In this document: positions 13,154 through 20,712 of the stretch, piece after piece
Layout of the letters: each line of letters opens with the position of its first letter
Numbering within the stretch: the first letter of the stretch is position 1
Source: a bacterium
Lineage (GTDB): Bacteria; Chloroflexota; Dormibacteria; Aeolococcales; Bog-877
NCBI GenBank assembly: GCA_021795235.1
Contig: JAJYPP010000012.1
Location: 1-62,977, forward strand
Direction of reading: 5' to 3'
DNA length: 62,977 nucleotides
Position numbers and translations under genes: made by a program
The notes under the pieces: generated by a model
Database searches by the model: none
Told to the model about the DNA's origin: nothing
What the model saw: only the letters and a program-made list of their open reading frames with translations

Positions 13154-13695
13154 CCCGGTTCCGGCAGCTCGCCCAGCCCCTCCACCCCCAGATCCTTGGC
13201 GATCTCCAGGAAACGTGCCTTGAAGCGTGGAGCGTGGATGAGGTCCGACCACATCACCATGGCGTCCTCGCCGTTGTCGGTGTAGTAGCCGCGGCGGCGG
13301 CCCAGCACCTTGAACCCGAAGGTCTCATAGAGGTGGATCGCCGGCTCGTTGGTGGGGCGCACCTCCAGGCTCATGAAGTTCGCCCCCAGAGCGTAAGACT
13401 GATTGACCAAGTGGGCGAACATGACCTTCCCGAGTCCGTGGCCCTGGTCGCCGCGACGCACCCCGATGGTGGTGACGTGAGCCTCCTCGCCGACGCTCCA
13501 GAGCCCGCTGTAGGCGGCGATCTCAGCGTCCCTCCAGAGGCAGGAGTAGTGCGCGGAGCGGTTGGCGCGGAGCTCGCGGTGATACGCGTTGCTGGGCCAG
13601 GGAGTGGGAAAGACATCCAGCTCGATGGTCCTCACCGCCGGGATGTCCTCCTCGGTCATCGGCTTGATCGCCAACCGCTGCCCGATCAGAATCAA
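13138..13695 (-). CDS. rimI: ribosomal protein S18-alanine N-acetyltransferase RimI
   Basis: A GNAT acetyltransferase of 185 residues. The acetyl-CoA pyrophosphate loop is RRGDQGHGLGK (residues 80-90), after a TTIGVR strand, and YETFGFKVLGRRRGYY near the C-terminus is typical RimI. It carries about 30 extra C-terminal residues. It starts at TTG, overlapping the tsaB stop as TTGA, and overlaps tsaD downstream. rimI commonly sits between tsaB and tsaD, which supports this name over another GNAT. Confidence 0.9.
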   Translation of the reverse strand: MILIGQRLAIKPMTEEDIPAVRTIELDVFPTPWPSNAYHRELRANRSAHYSCLWRDAEIAAYSGLWSVGEEAHVTTIGVRRGDQGHGLGKVMFAHLVNQSYALGANFMSLEVRPTNEPAIHLYETFGFKVLGRRRGYYTDNGEDAMVMWSDLIHAPRFKARFLEIAKDLGVEGLGELPEPGWPRI

Positions 13696-14345
13696 GGGGC
13701 TCCTCCCTGTCTCGCACCATAGTCCGCGCTCACCAGATCGTAGCTGCTAGACGTTGGCTCGGCGCGCATGCCCAAGCGAGCCAGCGCCTCGGCTCCGGAC
13801 CTCACCGGATGCGCCCGGGGTAGGCGGACCTGCGGAGCTGCGTCCATGGGGTCCAGCAGGTGGTCGGCCCCGGCCAGTAACTCTGCGGGAAAGCTGGGGC
13901 CACGGTCGGTGACGGCCGGCCCCAGCGCCTGCCAGTGACGGTCCGGCGTCGCCCCAGCCGAGCGAAACCTCTGCAGGTACAGCCCCCCCCTTCCGGCTGC
14001 CACCACCACCAGGAGCTCGCCGCCGCTGGGGTCAACCGTGTCGGCGACGACCGCGAGGCTCCCCACCAGCCTGAGGGGCAGCTGACGGGCCTGGGCCAGC
14101 CCGATGGCCAGGGCCAGCGCCGAGCGGACCCCGACATAGGACCCGGGTCCCCGGGCGGCACACACCCCCTTGAGCCGCGGACCAGCCTGGCCCACCAGCT
14201 CGCGGAGAGCTCCCACCGCCGACGCCACCCCGCCCAGCCCGGATCGCACATCCAGAGCGGCGCCGGCCGCCGAGGCCAGCACCATCACACCCTCTCCGCG
14301 AACTGAGAGGTCTAGGCCCAGCCACACCCCGTTCCGGTCATCCAC
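13692..14345 (-). CDS. tsaB: tRNA threonylcarbamoyladenosine biosynthesis protein TsaB
   Basis: TsaB is the inactive ASKHA paralogue that dimerises with TsaD and supports TC-AMP transfer. The 217-residue protein begins with a WLGLDLSVRG strand in place of the usual LALDTS and contains ARGPGSYVGVR, equivalent to the conserved GPGSFTGLR motif. It starts with GTG, overlaps tsaE by 8 bases and rimI by 4 bases. The N-terminal Asp-Thr-Ser motif is poorly kept, but this subunit need not be catalytic. Confidence 0.9.
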   Translation of the reverse strand: MDDRNGVWLGLDLSVRGEGVMVLASAAGAALDVRSGLGGVASAVGALRELVGQAGPRLKGVCAARGPGSYVGVRSALALAIGLAQARQLPLRLVGSLAVVADTVDPSGGELLVVVAAGRGGLYLQRFRSAGATPDRHWQALGPAVTDRGPSFPAELLAGADHLLDPMDAAPQVRLPRAHPVRSGAEALARLGMRAEPTSSSYDLVSADYGARQGGAP

Positions 14346-14802
14346 AGGCTGCCGCCAGCAAGTGGTCAGGGAGGGTGAAAATCACCTCACGCCACGCCTC
14401 GCCGCCAATTCGGAGCTCCACTTTGGCGTTGAACCACCAGGGGTCGGTCCGGTCAGACCACTCCACCACCGCCGCCCCCTCGACCAGGAACTCTTCCAGA
14501 CCAAGCGAGCTCAGGTCGGTTCCCGATGGCAGCCGGTACAGATCCAGATGGTGAAGCGTGATCCGGCCCTGGTGCACCTGGTGAAGCAGAAAGGTCGGGC
14601 TGCGGACATCGTCGTCGCCACCGGCGCCGGCCACGATCCCCTTGGTGATGGTGGTCTTGCCCGCGCCCAGGTCACCCTGGAGCCCCAGGCAATCCCCCGG
14701 GCGAAGCAGCCTCCCCAATCTCCGCCCCAGAGCAATCGTCTCCTCCGGGTCGGAGGTGACCAGCCGCACCACCTGACGGTCAGCGAAAGTGCTGGTATCC
14801 AA
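14338..14802 (-). CDS. tsaE: tRNA threonylcarbamoyladenosine biosynthesis ATPase TsaE
   Basis: A P-loop ATPase that resets the TsaBD complex in t6A synthesis. Walker A is GDLGAGKTT, followed by RSPTFLLHQVH and the HLDLYRL segment typical of TsaE, then a C-terminal VVEWSD motif. Length from TTG 14802 is about 154 residues, matching the family; GGGAGGTGAGG lies immediately upstream as Shine-Dalgarno. GTG 14808 is an alternative. The start lies within the 3' end of thiL, so the t6A genes are coupled to the thiamine genes. Confidence 0.9.
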   Translation of the reverse strand: MDTSTFADRQVVRLVTSDPEETIALGRRLGRLLRPGDCLGLQGDLGAGKTTITKGIVAGAGGDDDVRSPTFLLHQVHQGRITLHHLDLYRLPSGTDLSSLGLEEFLVEGAAVVEWSDRTDPWWFNAKVELRIGGEAWREVIFTLPDHLLAAACG

Positions 14803-15811
14803 CCTCACCTCCCACGGCCAGCTCCGATCCCCCGGGATGGTCCAGGACCAAGACTCCATGGCCCGGGCCGGCAACCCCGACCTCGCTGAGAGGCGCGAGC
14901 TGAGAGGGCCACGCCGCCAGCAACCCATCAACCTCCGAGGGTGGGATCGCGGCCAGCAGTTCGTAGTCCTCTCCACCCGTCAGGGCCAGACCGAGGGCCG
15001 ATCCGGGCAGCGGCCCGGGCACGGGATCCGCCAGGGGCAGTCGCTGCGCCCAGAGTTCGATCCTGAGCCCGCTGGCGCCGGCCATCCTGCGCGCGTCCAG
15101 GACCAGCCCATCGCTGAGATCGGTCAGCGCGGTGCAGCCCCGCCGACGCAGGAGCTCGCCCTCGGCCAGCCGCGCCGATGGTCTGATCAGCCGCTCCATC
15201 CAAGCCGGCGGCGCAGGCTCACCGCCTGCCTGCAGAGAAATTAGCGCCGCCGCCGCGGCTCCCAGCCGCCCGGTCACCAGGATGCGGTCCCCTGAGCGTG
15301 CCGCCCCCAACCTGACTGGGTTGCCATCCCGGGTGCCGCCCACCACCGTGACGGTCACCGTGACCACCGGGCCCGAACTCAGGTCTCCTCCCACGATCCG
15401 GGCCCCCACGGCGCCCGCCGCCTCCACCAGACCCAGCTGCACCGCCTCCACCGCCTCCACCGGCGTGGAGCCGGGAAAGACTCCCGCCACCACCGCCAGC
15501 TGCGGCCAGGCCCCCATGGCCGCCAGGTCAGATGCCGCCTGGGCCCAGGCCTTCTCTCCCAATAGGTAGGGGGATTGGAACGTGCGCCGGAAGTGCACCC
15601 CCTCCACCATGGTGTCGGTGGAGATGAGGCCGACCCCACCATCCTGGCTCCAACCGGCCGCATCATCGCCGGCGGGAATCGCCCCCTCCTTCCCCGCCAG
15701 GGCGATCAGCCTGGCGAGGACAAGCTCCTCGCCCAGTTCGTCCAGGCTGGCGCCCGAGAGGTCATCCCACCCCCGGCTCCGGAGTCCCTCCTTGACCTTG
15801 CCGTCGTCCAA
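14780..15811 (-). CDS. thiL: thiamine-monophosphate kinase ThiL
   Basis: ThiL phosphorylates TMP to TPP, the last step of thiamine cofactor synthesis. The protein has the PurM-like pattern: GDDAAGW with Mg-binding Asp residues, STDTMVEGVHF, SDLAAMGA, and IVGGDLSSGP. The C-terminal half carries LTDLSDGL and LTGGEDYELLA. From TTG 15811, five bases past thiG, it is about 343 residues; this start is uncertain because no good Shine-Dalgarno is visible and the frame continues far into thiG. Confidence 0.92.
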   Translation of the reverse strand: MDDGKVKEGLRSRGWDDLSGASLDELGEELVLARLIALAGKEGAIPAGDDAAGWSQDGGVGLISTDTMVEGVHFRRTFQSPYLLGEKAWAQAASDLAAMGAWPQLAVVAGVFPGSTPVEAVEAVQLGLVEAAGAVGARIVGGDLSSGPVVTVTVTVVGGTRDGNPVRLGAARSGDRILVTGRLGAAAAALISLQAGGEPAPPAWMERLIRPSARLAEGELLRRRGCTALTDLSDGLVLDARRMAGASGLRIELWAQRLPLADPVPGPLPGSALGLALTGGEDYELLAAIPPSEVDGLLAAWPSQLAPLSEVGVAGPGHGVLVLDHPGGSELAVGGEVGYQHFR

Positions 15812-15816
15812 CCCGG

Positions 15817-16602
15817 TCAGGGATTGGCGGGTGGCGATGGCATCCCCTCGGTGGGAGAGCTGCCGCCTCCCAGGCGATCGGCCAGCCCGGCCAGGTGGGC
15901 GGCCCGGCCGGCGCTCACGGCCATGGAGAAGGCTCTGGCCATAGCGACTGGATCCCCGGCCCTGGCGATCCCGGTGTTGACCAGGACTCCAGCGGCGCCC
16001 CACTCCATCACCCGGGCCGCGTCCGATGGGACCGCGAGTCCCGCGTCCACGATCACGGGCACCGGACACTTGGCGATTATCAGCCGCAAGTTGTGGGGGT
16101 TGAGAACCCCCAGGGTGGATCCGATGGGGGCGGCCCCCGGCATCACGGCGACGGCGCCGGCCTCGGCCAGGCGCAGGGCCAGGGCAACATCGTCGCTGGT
16201 GTACGGCATCACGGTGAAACCCTCGTCCACCAACCGCCTGGTGGCCTCCAGGGTGCCCAGAGGGTCCGGCAGCAGGGTCTCCGGCTCACCCACCACCTCA
16301 ACCTTGATGAAGTCGGAAAGCTGAGCCGCTCTGGCCAACCGCGCCAGCCGGACCGCCTCGTCGGCGCTGGTGGCGCCGGCGGTGTTGGGCAGCAGGGTGT
16401 AGCGCCCCAGCTCGACCCCCTCCAGCTCCGATCTCCTGTCGCCATCCAGATGCAGGCGGCGCACGGCCAGGGTGATCATCTCCGCCTTCGACGCCGCGAT
16501 GGCGGCCGCCAGCACGGTCGAGGAGCTGAACTTCCCGGTTCCGTGGATGAGCCGCGACCCGAGGCTCACCGAACCCAACTGGAGCGCGTCCTGATCAGTC
16601 AC
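15817..16602 (-). CDS. thiG: thiazole synthase ThiG
   Basis: ThiG is the TIM-barrel enzyme that condenses dehydroglycine, 1-deoxy-D-xylulose 5-phosphate and sulfur from ThiS thiocarboxylate into the thiazole phosphate. The 262-residue protein shows SRLIHGTGKF near the start, the Schiff-base Lys100 in DFIKVEV, PLGTLEATRRLV, MPGAAPIGS and VIVDAGLAVPSDA. The GTG start at 16602 overlaps the end of the thiE-thiS fusion by 8 bases, which couples sulfur carrier and user. The glycine oxidase or ThiH partner and ThiF are not in the window. Confidence 0.95.
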   Translation of the reverse strand: MTDQDALQLGSVSLGSRLIHGTGKFSSSTVLAAAIAASKAEMITLAVRRLHLDGDRRSELEGVELGRYTLLPNTAGATSADEAVRLARLARAAQLSDFIKVEVVGEPETLLPDPLGTLEATRRLVDEGFTVMPYTSDDVALALRLAEAGAVAVMPGAAPIGSTLGVLNPHNLRLIIAKCPVPVIVDAGLAVPSDAARVMEWGAAGVLVNTGIARAGDPVAMARAFSMAVSAGRAAHLAGLADRLGGGSSPTEGMPSPPANP

Positions 16603-17488
16603 AGCTGCCACCTCCCACAAAGTGCACCACCTCCAGCCGGTCGCCTCCACTGAGCTCGATCTGGTCCCAGGTATCTCGGGCGGGAATCGACCCATTCAAT
16701 TCCACCACGATCCCCGCCCCGCCAAGGTCCAACGCCGCGGCGAGCTCGCCCAGACGCTCTCCGGGCCGGCACTTGCGAGGAGCTCCATTGATGGCGATCC
16801 AGGGCCACCGTGTGACGCTCAGCAGCGCGCGACGGAACCCGGCGGTGGCCACCAGGGGATCCGGGGCGGAACAGATCGCCCGCACCACCGCCACCATGTC
16901 GGCCCCGCTCTCCAGGGCTAGGCCGGCCTCCTCGACGGTGAGTCCGCCGATGGCGACCACCGGCACCTGGGTCCGGCGGGCGGCCTTCGCCACATGCTCG
17001 AATCCGACCGCGGGACGACCCGGCTTGGTGGGGGTCTCGTGGACCGGTCCCGCGGAGATGTAATCCGCTCCCTCCGCCACCGCCCTCTCCACCTGCTCGG
17101 CGGTGTGGGTTGACCTGCCGATGATCCGCTCGCCTCCCAGCAGCTCCCGAGCCTGGGCCAACGGCATGTCCGCCTGCCCGAGATGGACCCCGTCGGCGCC
17201 ACACTCCAGCGCCAGCTCCACCCAGTCGTCGACCATGAACAGGGTTCCCCGCTCACGGCAGAGGTCGGCGCAGCGGCGGGCCAGCGGCCTCAACTCCTGG
17301 GGCTCCACCCCCTTGCGGCGCAACTGGAAGACGTCAACTCCACCGGCGATCGCCGCCTCGAGGACTCCTGGGACCTGCTCCACGGGGGTGGTGTCGTCGG
17401 AGACCAGGTACAGGCGCGCTGCCAGCAGGCGCTCTCTGCGGCCGGCACCGGTGGCCGGCCACGTGGATCCGGCCATCGGCTGGGACAT
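16595..17488 (-). CDS. thiE: ThiE-ThiS fusion: thiamine-phosphate synthase plus sulfur carrier
   Basis: One 297-residue frame holds two thiamine enzymes. Residues about 20-222 are ThiE, which joins HMP-PP and thiazole phosphate: LYLVSDD, VFQLRRKG, ADGVHLGQADMPL, GRSTHT, GPVHETPTKPG and VVAIGGL are visible. Residues about 229-294 are a complete ubiquitin-like ThiS (IAINGAPRK, VELNG, VVHFVGGG). Unusually the chain does not stop at Gly-Gly but adds Ser-Cys-Asp, so an activating cleavage or a noncanonical mechanism would be needed. ATG 17488 is used; another ATG lies four codons in. No in-frame start codon is evident at the domain junction. Confidence 0.9.
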   Translation of the reverse strand: MSQPMAGSTWPATGAGRRERLLAARLYLVSDDTTPVEQVPGVLEAAIAGGVDVFQLRRKGVEPQELRPLARRCADLCRERGTLFMVDDWVELALECGADGVHLGQADMPLAQARELLGGERIIGRSTHTAEQVERAVAEGADYISAGPVHETPTKPGRPAVGFEHVAKAARRTQVPVVAIGGLTVEEAGLALESGADMVAVVRAICSAPDPLVATAGFRRALLSVTRWPWIAINGAPRKCRPGERLGELAAALDLGGAGIVVELNGSIPARDTWDQIELSGGDRLEVVHFVGGGSCD

Positions 17489-17505
17489 GGCCCAATTGTA
17501 TTTCA
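17486..17505 (-). promoter_or_regulatory. possible leaderless promoter of thiE-thiS
   Basis: TACAAT lies on the minus strand with its 3' end six bases before the thiE ATG, so transcription would begin at or near the ATG. No good -35 is visible and there is no Shine-Dalgarno. No TPP riboswitch (THI box) pattern was seen upstream. Confidence 0.35.
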
Positions 17506-17678
17506 GCTCACTGGCGCCGCTCCCACGATCACCTCGCTTGGCGCTCGGGGAAAGGATCTCGGTCGCCACCCGGCCCGCGACATCCTCGGCCGCTACCGAC
17601 TCTCGCCCCAGATGACCGATGATGTGGACCTGGCCGCCGCTGCCGACCGCCGCGTCTACGCAAGCAGCCGGAGATCCA

Positions 17679-17990
17679 TCAATACCGTCGCCGCCCTGCC
17701 GCTCGTCGGCGGCCGGCGCGCAGCGTCTTGATGGCGGCGATGGGTCGGGACAGGAGCAGCGCCAGAGTCGAGACCACGAAACCCGGAACGATGATGCCGA
17801 AGCCGCTGGCGCCGCTGGGACATCGCCTGGCAACGACGTAGGGACCGCCACTGGCACAGCTCCCGATGTGCGCCACCGCGACCATGATCTGGATGAAGAG
17901 ACCGGCGCAGACGATGACCCCCGCCAGGCCCAGCAGTCCCAGTGCCAATCTCAGCATCGCCATGCCCACCGCGCCCGCCTCCCTGCTCAC
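17679..17990 (-). CDS. small hypothetical membrane protein
   Basis: A 103-residue protein with two clear hydrophobic spans, about residues 13-38 and 67-84, and a basic Arg-rich C-terminal tail. The loop between them carries CASGGPYVVARRCP, a Cys-framed motif I associate with small integral membrane proteins of actinobacteria. Function is unknown. GTG 17990 is assumed; ATG codons at 17963 and 17957 are alternatives. It is isolated between murF-alr and thiE-thiS on the same strand. Another overlapping minus-strand frame lacks such features and was discarded. Confidence 0.6.
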   Translation of the reverse strand: MSREAGAVGMAMLRLALGLLGLAGVIVCAGLFIQIMVAVAHIGSCASGGPYVVARRCPSGASGFGIIVPGFVVSTLALLLSRPIAAIKTLRAGRRRAAGRRRY

Positions 17991-18183
17991 CCAGTGTCCA
18001 GAAGTGAATAGTAATGGGGCCCTTGGTTCTTGCCCATCTGTCTCGGTGCACCGCGATCAACGCCGCTCCAGCACCTACTCCCGCCGACCGCACACCAGCA
18101 ACCGGGCTCGGCAACATCCGCAGCCCACGGATGGGAGCCATCCCCTCCAAGCGTCACTCCCGGCGAGCCTCACGCTTCGTTTC

Positions 18184-20712
18184 TCAGCTCAGCAGGGCGT
18201 CGCCCACGATCGCCTCTCGCGGGACCCGGGGCAGGATCTGGGTCACCACCTCGTAGTTGATAGTCCCCAGCCGGCGGGCCACTTCCTCAGCGGTTATCAC
18301 CTCGCTGCCCTGGTGCCCGATGAGAACCACCTGGTCGCCCCTGGAGACCGCTGGATCTGAGGAGACGTCCACCATGCACATGTCCATGGAGACATCACCG
18401 ACCAGACGGTGCTGCCGTCCACGGATGAGAACCGACCCGAAGTTGCCGGGCCCGCGCCGGAAGCCGTCCCCATACCCCACCGGCAGCGTCGCCACCGTCA
18501 TCTCCGACGACGCTTGGAACGAGTCCCCGTAGCCCACATAGGTTCCCGCAGGGATCCGGCGGAGTTGCGCCACCGTGGTCTTGAAGCTCAGCACCGGGCG
18601 CCGGCGGCGGCCATCGGCAGTCTCCAGCCCGAGCAGTTCACCCCCCACCCGGACCATGTCCAGCCGAGCCGCCACCGCGTGCTTCCAGGCGGCGCTGTTG
18701 GCGGCGTGGCGGATCCGGAAGCGATGCCCCGCCCGATCCGCCAGCCGCAGCGCGAGGTCGAACCGCTCCATCTGAGCCGCCACCGCACCCTCGTCCTGGC
18801 CCTTGCGGAAGTGGGTGTAGATCCCCTCGAGGTCCAGGTGAGGCAGGCCCAGAGCCGCTCCCACGAACTCTGGCACCTGCTCGGGGGCGATCCCCAGTCG
18901 AGACATTCCGGTATCCACCTTGAGGTGCGCCTTGGCGCGGCCACCGAGCCTCTCCCCGGCACGGTCCAGCGCCTCCAGCACCTCTTGGTCGAACACCGTC
19001 AGCACCAGGTCCAGCCGATGGGCCTGCTCCACCAGGTCCGGAGGGGTGTATCCCAGAACCAGCAGCGGAGCTCCTATGCCCCGGTGCCTCAGTTCGGCAG
19101 CCTCCGCCACGGTTGCCGCCGCCACCCAAGTAGCCCCGCAAGCCAGAGCGGCCCTGGCCACCTGAACCGCCCCGTGGCCATAGGCATCAGCCTTGACCAC
19201 CGCCATCAGTCCGATGCCCCCCAGCTCCGCACAGACCTCGGCGACGTTGGTGGCCAGCGCCTCGAGGTCCACCTCCACCCAGGTCGGCCGGCTGGCGGAT
19301 CGAAAAGTCATGAGCCGCCGGCCCCGGTCCTGCCGGACCAGCTCGGCGTCCGGACCTACCAGCGCCCTGGTGACCCGCTCCATCCGTTGCGAGGCCGGGC
19401 CCTTGACCAGAACCGACCCGCCGGTCCGGAGCACCGCGCGCGCTCGTCCCACCACCTCCACGAGCGACGACCGCTGGACCGAGGCTGGTGTCGACACCTG
19501 CTCCAGCGAATTCTCCAGCTCCTCGGGGATGACAACCGCGATGCCGGCCTGCGCCACCATCCCCTCCGCCCCCGCCCCCAACAGCGCCCTCGTCCCCTGC
19601 CCCAGGCAGGCCAGCCGCGGCCCGGGCATGCCGGACAGCGCGCTCAGAGCGAGCTCCATCGAGGCTCGGGTGGCGTCGACCGTGTCGTCCAGCACCACTC
19701 CGCCCTCGCGCCCGCCCCATGTCCGCAGGCGCCCGGGAAGAGGTCGACACTCCGCCAGGGCCGCGACCGCGGCCGGCAGCTCCAGCCCCAGCGCCAGGAC
19801 ACAGGCCAGAGCAGGCGCCCAGCTAGCGGCCGCCACCACCGGATGAAGCGGGCACTCGACCCGCCAGCTCTGCCCCCGGGCCATGACCAGACACCGCCAC
19901 CGCCCCGGCCAAGCGACCGGGGGTACCTGGGGGTCCGGGCCCAGCTCCAGGTCGGCCCCGGAGCCGAGCGCCCCGAATGTGATCTGGGGTCGCCCGGGAA
20001 AGCCAGACAGGATTCCCAGTTCGGCCGCCGGCAGCACCGCGATCGAGTCCTGGCGCATCAGGGACGCGACGCTCTCCGCCAGGTCGGCCCGGGAGCTCCA
20101 GTACAGCTGCTCCGCATCCTGGGTGGTGGTCAGGCAGAGCACCCTGGGCTCGACCATCTCCCGCAGCTGGCGGCGCTCCGACGCGGCGGCGGCGACGACC
20201 TCCAACACCGCCTGCCGTACGGTGGGATGAAACCGACCCACCGCCACCGGGATGCCCAGGGTGTCATTGCGGTCGCCCACGCTGGCGACCGGGGCTCTTG
20301 AGGCCGCTTCCCAGGTGCGCCGCAGCGCCTCTTGGGCCGTGCTCTTGCCCAGGCTGCCACCCACCACGACGGCCGTGGTCTCCCGCAGGCGCCAGCCAGC
20401 CCATGCCAGCAGCGCCGCCCTGGTGTCGCGGACCAGCACCACCGTGACCCCGGCCAAAGCTGCCTGCGGCTCCTGCCACTCCCAGAGATCATCCGGCCAG
20501 CGCTCGACCAGCAAGCCGGTGGCGCCTCGGGACCGGGCCTCCAGGAGATGGGTGTGGCCATCCCCATGGGCGGTGCGAATGGCGACGAACAGCTCCCCGG
20601 GCTCGACGTTGCGCGAGTCGTGGGCGATGGCGCTGAAGACCTCTGGACCGGACGCCAGTACCACCGGGTCCTGGGCGCCCGCGGCCTCGAGCAAATCGCG
20701 CAGGCGCAGCAT
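18184..20712 (-). CDS. MurF-like / alanine racemase fusion protein
   Basis: An 842-residue chain. Residues 1-467 resemble MurF (UDP-MurNAc-tripeptide:D-Ala-D-Ala ligase): DSRNVEPGELFVAI, a P-loop-like GGSLGKST at 118-125, DRNDTLGIPVAV and VLVKGPASQRMERV. The canonical TGTNGKT, PAHL(E) and DDSYNANP motifs are altered or lost. Residues 468-842 are a complete alanine racemase with PLP Lys507 in VVKADAYGHG, VDTGMSRLG, catalytic Tyr728 in VGYGDSF, and SMDMCMVDV. The racemase makes D-Ala, the precursor used by the Ddl-MurF branch. ATG 20712 overlaps the nnrD stop by one base. Residue 468 is Met, so a separate Alr product is possible. Confidence 0.9.
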   Translation of the reverse strand: MLRLRDLLEAAGAQDPVVLASGPEVFSAIAHDSRNVEPGELFVAIRTAHGDGHTHLLEARSRGATGLLVERWPDDLWEWQEPQAALAGVTVVLVRDTRAALLAWAGWRLRETTAVVVGGSLGKSTAQEALRRTWEAASRAPVASVGDRNDTLGIPVAVGRFHPTVRQAVLEVVAAAASERRQLREMVEPRVLCLTTTQDAEQLYWSSRADLAESVASLMRQDSIAVLPAAELGILSGFPGRPQITFGALGSGADLELGPDPQVPPVAWPGRWRCLVMARGQSWRVECPLHPVVAAASWAPALACVLALGLELPAAVAALAECRPLPGRLRTWGGREGGVVLDDTVDATRASMELALSALSGMPGPRLACLGQGTRALLGAGAEGMVAQAGIAVVIPEELENSLEQVSTPASVQRSSLVEVVGRARAVLRTGGSVLVKGPASQRMERVTRALVGPDAELVRQDRGRRLMTFRSASRPTWVEVDLEALATNVAEVCAELGGIGLMAVVKADAYGHGAVQVARAALACGATWVAAATVAEAAELRHRGIGAPLLVLGYTPPDLVEQAHRLDLVLTVFDQEVLEALDRAGERLGGRAKAHLKVDTGMSRLGIAPEQVPEFVGAALGLPHLDLEGIYTHFRKGQDEGAVAAQMERFDLALRLADRAGHRFRIRHAANSAAWKHAVAARLDMVRVGGELLGLETADGRRRRPVLSFKTTVAQLRRIPAGTYVGYGDSFQASSEMTVATLPVGYGDGFRRGPGNFGSVLIRGRQHRLVGDVSMDMCMVDVSSDPAVSRGDQVVLIGHQGSEVITAEEVARRLGTINYEVVTQILPRVPREAIVGDALLS

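Noticed and set aside
17489..17678. Possible TPP riboswitch before thiE-thiS
   Set aside because: No CTGAGA/ACCTGA-type THI-box pattern was found, and the -10-like element sits right at the ATG.
17656..18150. 164-residue minus-strand frame overlapping the small membrane protein
   Set aside because: It has no hydrophobic pattern or motif, whereas the overlapping 103-residue frame has two clear membrane spans and a Cys motif.
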